From contig JAADIC010000325.1 of NCBI GenBank assembly GCA_013151535.1, positions 1 through 10,999 of the forward strand: a stretch of DNA of 10,999 nucleotides, in the 5' to 3' direction. A program made the translations under genes and the position numbers. Source of the DNA: Alphaproteobacteria bacterium (lineage in GTDB: Bacteria; Pseudomonadota; Alphaproteobacteria; Rhodobacterales; Rhodobacteraceae). A model generated the notes under the pieces. That model was not told the DNA's origin. It did no database searches and was given only the letters and a program-made list of their open reading frames with translations. Of the stretch, positions 1 to 5,872 are shown in pieces; the stretch's first letter is position 1; every line of letters begins with the position of its first letter.

Positions 1-1399
1 TACCGGTGATTTCCAACCCCTGCGCCAGTTTGTCAAACCGCAGGCGATTCCATTGTTCATCACTCAGGGCACGTTCCTTGCGTATGATGGAAAGCTCAGG
101 AAAGCGGGCGCGCAATTCATTCTGATCTTCGTGATCGAACAGTGAAAACGGCAGCCGGATTTTGGTTTTTGTGCTGCCATGCACAACATCAAGCCGTTCG
201 CCGGTTTCAGCAACTTCAAATTCATAGACCCTCAGCAGCATGGTTTCCCGCGCAATTGGCGACACGAAATCCAGAACCTCGCCCGCCACGAGCTTGTTTT
301 TCACCTCGACGATAAAAGCGTCGTCTGTCACCTCGGTCACAACACCGGCATATTCCCATTGCGACAGGGCGGCGGTGTGCTCGTAATCATGCGCATAATT
401 GCCAAGCCGCCCATCGTGAAACGCCAGCGTATAGCCGCGATTACCAACTGATTCCAGCTCGCGCATATAGGGTTTCGGATCCCAGCCTTCGGGATCGGCG
501 TAATAGTCATCAATCGCCATGCGATAGGCCCGCGCCACAATTGCGCAGTAATATTCCGACTTGCCACGCCCCTCAACCTTGAGGCTATCAATGCCAATGC
601 GCAGATACTCATCCAGCTTGGGCATGATGCACAGATCTTTGGAGTTGAGGATATATGACCCGCGTGCATCTTCCTCAATCGGCATAAGCTCGCCGGGGCG
701 GCAACCTTCCTCCAGCAGAAATTCAAACATTTCAGCATTGTCATCGGTGATGTTCAAATCCTGAACCGTGCCGTCTTTCAGACGCATGCGAAAGGTGTAA
801 TTCCAGCGACAGGAATTGGCACAATTGCCCTGATTTGCACCGCGTTCCGCCATGAAGTTCGACAAAAGGCAACGGCCGGAATAGGTCATGCACATGGCGC
901 CGTGCACGAAGGCTTCGAGCTTGATATCCGGGCATTTTTCACGGATTTCGGTAAGCTCGGCAAAAGAAACCTCACGCGCCAAAACGCATAAATCAGCGCC
1001 CTGGTCCTGCCAGAACTGCACCGACAACCATGAACAAATATTGCTTTGGGTCGAGATATGCAGCGGCAATTCGGGGGCCCGCTGTTTGACAAACTGAAAC
1101 ACCCCAGGATCGGCGATAATCAGGCCATCGGGCTGAACCTTGCGCACTGTGTCAATATATTCCTCAAGTTTCGGGATGTCCTTGTTGTGGGGAAACAGGT
1201 TCAGCGTCAGATAGGCGCGCTTGCCATGGGCATGGCAAAACTCGACCCCCTCAATGACATCCTCAAGCGAAAATTCCGACTTGGTGCGCAGCGACATATC
1301 CGGCGTGCCAAGATAGACCGCATCCGCCCCGTAAAGCACCGCCATTTTCAGCTTGCGCAGATTGCCTGCCGGCATCAACAGCTCTGATCGTTTTTGCAT
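1..1399 (-). CDS. U32-family protein, TrhP/YegQ-like tRNA hydroxylation enzyme (3' end outside window)
   Basis: I translated this frame by hand from the ATG at 1399-1397; it stays open for about 466 codons and leaves the window at base 1. The N-terminus reads MQKRSELLMPAGNLRKLKMA with the U32 barrel start YGADAVYLG at about 23-31. The U32 signature EAFVHGAMCMTYSGRCLLS lies at about 162-180, followed by a cysteine-rich stretch GNCANSCRW (191-199). C170, C177 and C193 are the expected Fe-S ligands; the fourth could be C197, C233 or C257. Members of this family are not proven peptidases: E. coli TrhP (YegQ) acts in prephenate-dependent 5-hydroxylation of tRNA U34, while UbiU/UbiV act in O2-independent ubiquinone synthesis. 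At over 466 residues this protein is far too long for UbiU or UbiV (about 300) and somewhat longer than YegQ (about 450), so TrhP-like is the best call. An in-frame GTG five codons upstream is an alternative start. It diverges from hslV. Confidence 0.85.
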   Translation of the reverse strand, partial: MQKRSELLMPAGNLRKLKMAVLYGADAVYLGTPDMSLRTKSEFSLEDVIEGVEFCHAHGKRAYLTLNLFPHNKDIPKLEEYIDTVRKVQPDGLIIADPGVFQFVKQRAPELPLHISTQSNICSWLSVQFWQDQGADLCVLAREVSFAELTEIREKCPDIKLEAFVHGAMCMTYSGRCLLSNFMAERGANQGNCANSCRWNYTFRMRLKDGTVQDLNITDDNAEMFEFLLEEGCRPGELMPIEEDARGSYILNSKDLCIMPKLDEYLRIGIDSLKVEGRGKSEYYCAIVARAYRMAIDDYYADPEGWDPKPYMRELESVGNRGYTLAFHDGRLGNYAHDYEHTAALSQWEYAGVVTEVTDDAFIVEVKNKLVAGEVLDFVSPIARETMLLRVYEFEVAETGERLDVVHGSTKTKIRLPFSLFDHEDQNELRARFPELSIIRKERALSDEQWNRLRFDKLAQGLEITG

Positions 1400-1561
1400 C
1401 GCGCGCCCGTTCACACCTAAAGGAATGGCGCTTCTTATCGGAGCCACCCGCCAAGCGCAAAGAAATTCGCTGTTAGTGGGGGCTCACGCGCTCTGGCGGT
1501 TGTTTCTGCTGGGTCGAGCCTCCATATTACGGCCTGTATCAGGCTAAATGGTCAAGGGCAC
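1400..1561. other. Divergent intergenic region, U32 gene / hslV
   Basis: This 162-base region holds the 5' flanks of two divergent genes and must contain promoters for both. Toward hslV a weak sigma70-like pair is visible: TTGTTT at 1500-1505, then 17 bases, then CATATT at 1523-1528 (3/6 and 4/6 matches). The bases CCATATT at 1522-1528 also loosely resemble an RpoH -10, but no convincing RpoH -35 (CTTGAA-like) sits at the right distance. A likely hslV Shine-Dalgarno, AAGGG, is at 1554-1558, only three bases from the ATG. Toward the U32 gene a GATAAG -10-like element occurs around 1435-1440, without a clear -35. No ORF with family features was recognised here. Confidence 0.4.
1500..1528 (+). 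promoter_or_regulatory. Candidate promoter of hslVU
   Basis: TTGTTT (1500-1505) and CATATT (1523-1528) are separated by 17 bases and lie about 33 bases upstream of the hslV ATG. The matches are modest (3/6 and 4/6), so this is an inference from position and spacing rather than a firm call. hslVU is heat-inducible through the RpoH sigma factor in many proteobacteria, but a clear RpoH consensus is not seen. Confidence 0.25.
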
Positions 1562-2128
1562 ATGGCAGAGCATTCAAAATTCCCCGGTTGGCACGGCACA
1601 ACCATTATCGCGGTCAAGAAAGACGGCAAGGTTGCGGTTGTTGGTGACGGGCAGGTCAGCCTTGGCCAGACGGTCATCAAAGGCTCGGCCCGCAAGGTGC
1701 GGCGGATTTCGCCCGGCGGGTTTGAGGTGGTGTGCGGTTTTGCAGGCTCCACCGCTGACGCGTTCACGCTGCTGGAAAGGCTTGAAGCCAAGCTCGAGGC
1801 CGCGCCCGGTCAACTTGCCCGCGCCTCCGTTGAGTTGGCGAAAGACTGGCGCATGGATAAATACCTGCGCAATCTTGAAGCCATGCTGATCGTGACCGAT
1901 GGGGCCGACCTATTCGTGATTACCGGTGCCGGGGATGTTCTGGAGCCTGAATACAATATCGCCGCCATCGGATCGGGTGGAAATTTTGCCCTTGCCGCGG
2001 CGCGTGCCATGACCGACAGCAAGAAATCAGCCGAGGATGTGGCGAAAGCGGCCCTGACAATCGCGGCTGAAATCTGCGTTTACACCAACGGCAACATGAC
2101 TGTGGAAGTGATCGAAAAGAATGACTGA
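1562..2128 (+). CDS. hslV: HslV (ClpQ), proteolytic subunit of the HslUV protease
   Basis: HslV forms a double hexamer of threonine proteases in the cytoplasm and degrades proteins unfolded and threaded in by HslU. The 188-residue protein carries a 12-residue propeptide before the GTT motif; T13 is the expected mature N-terminal nucleophile after self-cleavage. Mature-numbering Asp17 and Lys33 correspond to D29 and K45 here, both present (GDGQ at 28-31, RKVRR at 44-48). GSGG at 137-140 and the C-terminal ICVYTN (171-176) also match the family. E. coli HslV has only an initiator Met before the Thr; a longer propeptide is usual in alphaproteobacteria. The ATG is preceded by AAGGG with unusually short spacing. 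The stop codon overlaps the hslU start by 8 bases (ATGACTGA, 2121-2128), indicating translational coupling and stoichiometric production. Confidence 0.97.
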   Translation: MAEHSKFPGWHGTTIIAVKKDGKVAVVGDGQVSLGQTVIKGSARKVRRISPGGFEVVCGFAGSTADAFTLLERLEAKLEAAPGQLARASVELAKDWRMDKYLRNLEAMLIVTDGADLFVITGAGDVLEPEYNIAAIGSGGNFALAAARAMTDSKKSAEDVAKAALTIAAEICVYTNGNMTVEVIEKND

Positions 2129-3428
2129 TTTGACCCCGCGCGAGATTGTATCCGAACTTGACCGTTTCATCATCGGCCAGAAAGACGCCAAACGCGCCGT
2201 GGCCGTGGCCCTGCGCAATCGCTGGCGTCGCAGCCAGCTTAATGATGATCTGCGCGATGAGGTTTATCCGAAAAACATCCTGATGATCGGGCCGACGGGC
2301 GTTGGTAAAACCGAAATTTCGCGCCGTCTGGCCAAGCTGGCGAATGCGCCGTTCATCAAGGTTGAGGCGACCAAGTTTACCGAGGTCGGTTATGTCGGTC
2401 GTGATGTGGAGCAGATCATCCGCGATCTGGTGGATAACGCCATCCTGCTTATCAAGGAAAACCGGCGCGACGAGGTCAAGGCCAAGGCGCATGAAGCGGC
2501 GGAAAGCCGGGTGATTGACGCGCTGGCCGGAACGGACGCGCGCGAAGCCACCCGTGAGATGTTTCGCAAAAAACTGCGCGACGGCATGCTCGACGACAAG
2601 GAAATCGAGCTTGAGGTGGCAGACACCACCAATCCCATGCAGATGATGGATATTCCCGGCCAGCCCGGTGCGGGCATGGGAATGCTGAACCTTGGCGATA
2701 TGTTCGGCAAGGCTTTTGGTGGCCGCACCCAGCGCAAAAAGATGAAAGTGTCCGACAGCTACACCCTGCTGATCGCAGAGGAGGCCGATAAACTGGTCGA
2801 TCAGGATGCGGTCACCCGCGATGCGGTTGAAGTGGTTGAACAAAGCGGCATCGTTTTTCTGGATGAGATCGACAAGGTTTGCGCCCGTTCGGATGCACGC
2901 GGGGCTGACGTTTCGCGCGAAGGGGTGCAGCGCGATTTGCTGCCGTTGATTGAGGGCACGACAGTGTCAACCAAACACGGGCCGGTCAAAACCGACCATA
3001 TCCTGTTCATCGCCTCGGGTGCTTTTCATATCGCCAAGCCGTCTGACCTGTTGCCGGAACTGCAAGGGCGTTTGCCGATTCGCGTGGAGCTGCGCGCGCT
3101 GACCGAGGATGATTTCGTGCGAATCCTGACGGAAACCGACAACGCCCTGACCCGCCAATATACCGCCCTGATGGCCACCGAACAGGTGACGGTGACCTTC
3201 ACCGAAAACGGCATCAGAGCCCTTGCCCATATCGCCGCCGAGGTGAACCAATCGGTCGAAAACATCGGCGCGCGGCGGCTTTATACGGTGCTGGAACGGG
3301 TGTTCGAAGACCTTAGCTTTGCCGCGCCGGATCGCGGCGGTGACAGCATCACGGTGGACGCCGATTTCGTTGAGGCGAATTTGGGGGAATTGTCGCGTTC
3401 GACGGATTTGAGCAGGTATGTGCTTTAG
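2121..3428 (+). CDS. hslU: HslU (ClpY), AAA+ unfoldase ATPase of HslUV
   Basis: HslU is the hexameric ClpX-like ATPase that recognises, unfolds and translocates substrates into HslV. The 435-residue product is full length (E. coli about 443). Visible features: N-terminal TPREIVSELDRFIIGQ; Walker A GPTGVGKT at 57-64; pore loop GYVG at 90-93, which grips substrate; the inserted I-domain, here rich in Gly and Met (about 110-215); Walker B IVFLDEID at 244-251; arginine finger/sensor region around LQGRLPIRVEL (314-324); sensor-2 GARRLYTVLE at 383-392. It ends in LSRYVL, matching the conserved C-terminal tail that docks between HslV subunits and activates it. Translation probably couples to hslV through the ATGACTGA overlap, since no strong Shine-Dalgarno is seen. 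Its TAG stop overlaps the stop of the convergent brnA by 4 bases. Confidence 0.98.
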   Translation: MTDLTPREIVSELDRFIIGQKDAKRAVAVALRNRWRRSQLNDDLRDEVYPKNILMIGPTGVGKTEISRRLAKLANAPFIKVEATKFTEVGYVGRDVEQIIRDLVDNAILLIKENRRDEVKAKAHEAAESRVIDALAGTDAREATREMFRKKLRDGMLDDKEIELEVADTTNPMQMMDIPGQPGAGMGMLNLGDMFGKAFGGRTQRKKMKVSDSYTLLIAEEADKLVDQDAVTRDAVEVVEQSGIVFLDEIDKVCARSDARGADVSREGVQRDLLPLIEGTTVSTKHGPVKTDHILFIASGAFHIAKPSDLLPELQGRLPIRVELRALTEDDFVRILTETDNALTRQYTALMATEQVTVTFTENGIRALAHIAAEVNQSVENIGARRLYTVLERVFEDLSFAAPDRGGDSITVDADFVEANLGELSRSTDLSRYVL

Positions 3429-3703
3429 GACGAGCGTTGTTTGGCCTGCACGTAAGATTTTAACACCTGATTTATGCGGGTTTGGTAGCCACGACCATTG
3501 GATTTGAAAAACTCCAGAACGTCAACATCAAGGCGAATTGACACCAGTTTCTTAAAAGGCGGCGCATCAAATACTGCGTTCTCCCAATCGAAGCCATCTA
3601 ACCCCGTGTCGTGGTCGTCGTTCTTGACGTATTCCCAATCGGTCTGGCCTTCAGTTTTCATTGCCTCTTTCAGCGACACTCGCGTGATATTCTTTACGTT
3701 CAT
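3425..3703 (-). CDS. brnA: BrnA-family antitoxin
   Basis: BrnA is the antitoxin and DNA-binding autorepressor of the BrnT/BrnA type II toxin-antitoxin system; it binds BrnT and blocks its RNase activity. This 92-residue protein has the typical N-terminal segment (RVSLKEA...GQTDWEYV, about 8-26), an acidic linker, and a C-terminal ribbon-helix-helix-like segment with VSIRLDVDVLEFFKS (54-68) and GYQTRINQVLKSYV (72-85), the most diagnostic part of the family. The ATG at 3703 is preferred over the internal ATG at 3661 because the family's N-terminal motif lies upstream of the latter and AAGGAG occurs 11 bases before the former. It overlaps the 3' end of brnT by 53 bases in another frame, more than is usual for such pairs. 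Its TAA overlaps the hslU stop tail to tail. Family assignment is from remembered motifs, not a search. Confidence 0.9.
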   Translation of the reverse strand: MNVKNITRVSLKEAMKTEGQTDWEYVKNDDHDTGLDGFDWENAVFDAPPFKKLVSIRLDVDVLEFFKSNGRGYQTRINQVLKSYVQAKQRSS

Positions 3704-3965
3704 TTCTGCCTGCTCTCCTTGCCGATATTATACGATAATAATCACCGCGGATTGTGTAAATAACTGTTATCTCCAGGCCCCGAACCAATCCGACAGCCAA
3801 CCATCTTTCTTCTGTTTCAAACATAGACCGCATATTCAGAGTTGGGCCTGAAAATAATTTCACTACATCAGCGAAATCCAGTCGGTGTTTCGCAATATTT
3901 AGTTTGCGTTTAGACTCATCCCATTCGAATCTAAGGGCCACTCCACTATGATAATGTATATACAT
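3651..3965 (-). CDS. brnT: BrnT-family toxin (ribonuclease, RelE-like fold)
   Basis: BrnT toxins are small RelE-superfamily ribonucleases that stop translation when free of BrnA; the prototype is from Brucella abortus. Family hallmarks here are FEWDESKRKLNIAKH (13-27), FADVVKLFSGP (31-41), ERWLAVG (53-59) and the C-terminal YTIRGDYYRIISARRAGRNE (70-89) followed by RKEY. The 104-residue length includes eight residues (MYIHYHSG) before the usual start of the domain. A GTG at codon 9 (3941-3939) is an alternative start; neither has a good Shine-Dalgarno. Toxin first, antitoxin second is the normal brnTA order, with brnA overlapping the toxin's 3' end. The region is AT-rich compared with its neighbours, consistent with horizontal acquisition. 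No inactivating frameshift or stop is seen, so the module appears intact. Confidence 0.9.
   Translation of the reverse strand: MYIHYHSGVALRFEWDESKRKLNIAKHRLDFADVVKLFSGPTLNMRSMFETEERWLAVGLVRGLEITVIYTIRGDYYRIISARRAGRNERKEYHASVAERGNEN
3714..3720 (-). promoter_or_regulatory. Shine-Dalgarno of brnA, inside brnT
   Basis: On the minus strand AAGGAGA reads from 3720 to 3714, with 10 bases to the brnA ATG (11 from the end of the AAGGAG core). It is embedded in brnT coding sequence. It is the best ribosome site in the cassette and supports the longer brnA start. A dedicated site would let the antitoxin be made independently of toxin termination and probably in excess. Confidence 0.55.
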
Positions 3966-3966
3966 T
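3953..3966. promoter_or_regulatory. Perfect 14-base palindrome over the brnT start: candidate BrnA operator
   Basis: AATGTATATACATT is identical to its reverse complement across all 14 bases and covers the annotated brnT start codon (3965-3963). Ribbon-helix-helix antitoxins such as BrnA typically repress their own promoter by binding short inverted repeats near the start of the operon. Identity as the BrnA operator is inferred from symmetry and position only; AT-rich palindromes can occur by chance. Confidence 0.5.
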
Positions 3967-4053
3967 TGTCAATACAGTACAATTTATGGCTGATTTATTT
4001 ATTGATTTCATAGAATTGTTAATACTCCGTGACCTCCCCCCAAAACCCTGCGC
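3966..4053. other. AT-rich divergent region between brnT and the MFS gene
   Basis: Bases 3961-4020 contain 14 G or C out of 60 (23%), far below the flanking genes. It must hold the 5' signals of both divergent genes. Toward the transporter, TAGAAT at 4011-4016 matches the sigma70 -10 consensus at 5 of 6 positions, without a good -35. No clear Shine-Dalgarno precedes the transporter ATG. No ORF or RNA gene was recognised. Confidence 0.45.
3983..4011 (-). promoter_or_regulatory. Candidate brnTA promoter
   Basis: On the minus strand ATGAAA (4011-4006) and CATAAA (3988-3983) are spaced by 17 bases and could act as -35 and -10 elements, placing transcription start around 3976 and giving a very short leader to the ATG at 3965, with the 14-base palindrome just downstream of the start point. 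A perfect TTGACA at 3972-3967 is also present, but its matching -10 position (ATAGTG) is poor and would start transcription inside the gene. Both readings are weak. Confidence 0.25.
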
Positions 4054-5289
4054 ATGATCGGCCTCATGCGCCTGCTTGAATTCATCGCTCTCAACAAACG
4101 CTGGCTTCTGGCCGGGGCGATGATCTCGTTTGGGTCGTCCTTCGGGCAGACGTTTTTCATCTCGATCTTCGCGGGCGAGATTATGGCGGAATTCAACCTG
4201 ACCGATGGTCAATGGGGCGGGATTTATTCGCTGGGCACCGGCGCTTCCGCGATTGTCATGCTCTATGGCGGAACGCTGTCGGATCGGTTTCGGGCGCGCA
4301 ATCTTGCCTCGATCGTTCTGGTCTTGCTGGCGGTGGCGGCCCTGTTCATGGCCAATATTCCCGGCGCATGGGCCTTGCCGTTTGCGATTTTCGCGCTGCG
4401 GTTTGCGGGGCAAGGAATGATGCCCCATATCGCCGTGGTTGCCATTGTCCGCTGGTTTTCAGCCGCGCGTGGCAAGGCGCTGGCGATTGCCGGTCTGGGC
4501 TTTTCGCTGGGCGAGGCGTTGTTGCCGATCCTGTTTGTCAGCCTTCTGACCTTCGTTCAGTGGCGCACGCTTTGGCTGGTTGCCGCCGTTGCCTCACTGG
4601 TTCTGATCCCGTTTCTGCTGGTGCTTCTGAAAACCGAGCGCACGCCGCAATCCATCGCCGAAGAACGCAGTTCGGTCGGTATGTATGGCAAGCACTGGAA
4701 TCGAAAAGATACGCTTGGCCATTGGCTGTTCTGGGTGATTATCCCGCTGATTACCGCGCCCGGTATTTTCAGCACTTCACTGTTCTTTCAACAGGTGCAT
4801 CTGGCGCAGTCCAAGGGCTGGGCGCATCTGGATTTTGTGGCGCTGTTCCCGCTGTTTACCGTCACCACGGTCCTGTCGATGTTCGCCTATGGCGCGGCGA
4901 TTGATCGCTTTGGCTGCCGTCGCCTGATGCCGTGGTTTCTGGTGCCGATGGCGCTGGCTTATATGGTGATCGGGCTTGGCGACACGCTTGGCGCGGCCGC
5001 ATTTGGCTTCATTCTGATGGGGCTGATGCAAGGCGGTGCGGCGACAATTTTCGGGGCGTTCTGGCCCGAGTTTTACGGCACCAAAAGCCTTGGCGCGGTA
5101 AAATCTCTGGCCACATCGCTGATGGTTCTGGGGTCTGCCCTTGGGCCGGGGGTGACGGGTGCGCTGATTGATTACGGTATTCCGTTCAAAGATCAGATGG
5201 TATTTTTCGCGATCTATATGCTGGCGATCTGTGGGCTGACGTTTTTCGCTATGAAGAAAGCCGCGCCCGCTTTTAACGCTGACGCCTGA
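4054..5289 (+). CDS. Major facilitator superfamily transporter, substrate unknown
   Basis: This 411-residue inner-membrane protein has the length and hydrophobic pattern of a 12-helix MFS carrier. The MFS loop 2-3 signature GGTLSDRFRAR is at 72-82, and its pseudo-repeat in the second half is YGAAIDRFGCRR (279-290). The cytoplasmic central loop (about 193-222, KTERTPQS...YGKHWNRKDT) is charged, as expected. A late segment FWPEFYGTKSLGAVKSL (336-352), then SALGPGVTG, resembles helix 10-11 of MFS proteins related to monocarboxylate/oxalate-formate type carriers, but no substrate can be inferred. The first ATG is used; a second in-frame ATG (4066, MRLLEFIALNKRW) is equally plausible because no Shine-Dalgarno distinguishes them. 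It stands alone, diverging from brnT and converging on smr with a 17-base overlap. Confidence 0.85.
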   Translation: MIGLMRLLEFIALNKRWLLAGAMISFGSSFGQTFFISIFAGEIMAEFNLTDGQWGGIYSLGTGASAIVMLYGGTLSDRFRARNLASIVLVLLAVAALFMANIPGAWALPFAIFALRFAGQGMMPHIAVVAIVRWFSAARGKALAIAGLGFSLGEALLPILFVSLLTFVQWRTLWLVAAVASLVLIPFLLVLLKTERTPQSIAEERSSVGMYGKHWNRKDTLGHWLFWVIIPLITAPGIFSTSLFFQQVHLAQSKGWAHLDFVALFPLFTVTTVLSMFAYGAAIDRFGCRRLMPWFLVPMALAYMVIGLGDTLGAAAFGFILMGLMQGGAATIFGAFWPEFYGTKSLGAVKSLATSLMVLGSALGPGVTGALIDYGIPFKDQMVFFAIYMLAICGLTFFAMKKAAPAFNADA

Positions 5290-5869
5290 GGTAAACGTAT
5301 AGCGCGCCCGCACCACCGTGTTTTTGCGTGGCTTGTGTCACTTGCAAAACCAGCGGGGAAAGTGGCGCCATGGAAAGCCATTGCGGAACCTGGGATTTCA
5401 ACACCCCGCGCCGCGAGGGCATGCCACCGATATCAGGTCGCACGGTGCCGCCCTTGCCGGTTATCACCAACAGCAGGCGTTTTCCATCGGCATGGGCGTC
5501 ACGCACGAAACCGTTCAAGGCAGGGTGCGCCTCGGCTAATGTCATTCCGTGCAGGTCAATCCGCCCGTCCACTTGCAGCTTGCCCTTTTTCAGGCGCTCA
5601 AAGTTGCGCTTGTCCATATTGGGCGAGGTTTTGGCGAATTGCTGGTCAAGGTCGGGGTGCAGCTTTTGCAGCTTGGCCGTGGCTTTCGCCAATTGACCCA
5701 CCCGAAACGGCTGCATTTTCATCGGGGTTGGCAGCGGGCGGGTTTGGGTGGATTTCTTGGGTTGAACCAAAACTGGAACCGTTGGTTTCAGGCGTTCGGT
5801 ATGCTGGGTGGCCAATGACCAAAGCGAGCGCTCCGCCTCGGTCAGATTGCGTTTCTTTGATTTGCGCAT
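5273..5869 (-). CDS. Smr/MutS2-domain protein (putative endonuclease)
   Basis: This 198-residue protein has a basic, Pro-rich N-terminal half and a C-terminal Smr domain. Domain motifs are IDLHGMTLAEAHPAL (104-118, with the diagnostic DLHG at 105-108), LLLVITGKG (132-140), RRGVLK (153-158) and the closing HGGAGALYVYLRR (184-196). Smr domains occur alone, as here, or at the C-terminus of MutS2; characterised members nick or cleave DNA or RNA, but the role of this standalone alphaproteobacterial type is not established and I do not assign one. It starts three bases after the mltA stop, as the last gene of the tim44-mltA-smr operon. Its 3' end overlaps the MFS gene on the opposite strand by 17 bases. 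Confidence 0.9.
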   Translation of the reverse strand: MRKSKKRNLTEAERSLWSLATQHTERLKPTVPVLVQPKKSTQTRPLPTPMKMQPFRVGQLAKATAKLQKLHPDLDQQFAKTSPNMDKRNFERLKKGKLQVDGRIDLHGMTLAEAHPALNGFVRDAHADGKRLLLVITGKGGTVRPDIGGMPSRRGVLKSQVPQWLSMAPLSPLVLQVTQATQKHGGAGALYVYLRRQR

Positions 5870-5872
5870 ATT

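Noticed and set aside
1920..2843. 307-codon open frame on the minus strand
   Set aside because: It lies wholly antisense to hslV/hslU, whose motifs are complete; the His/Gln-rich translation is typical of the antisense shadow of GC-rich coding sequence.
3946..4428. 160-codon minus-strand open frame running from brnT into the MFS gene
   Set aside because: It is mostly antisense to the MFS gene, very rich in Arg, Gln and Asp, and its end overlaps the brnT start region without any recognisable domain.
4212..4904. 230-codon plus-strand open frame
   Set aside because: It is an alternate frame inside the MFS gene; its Arg/Gly/Ala/Cys-rich translation has no membrane pattern or family motif.
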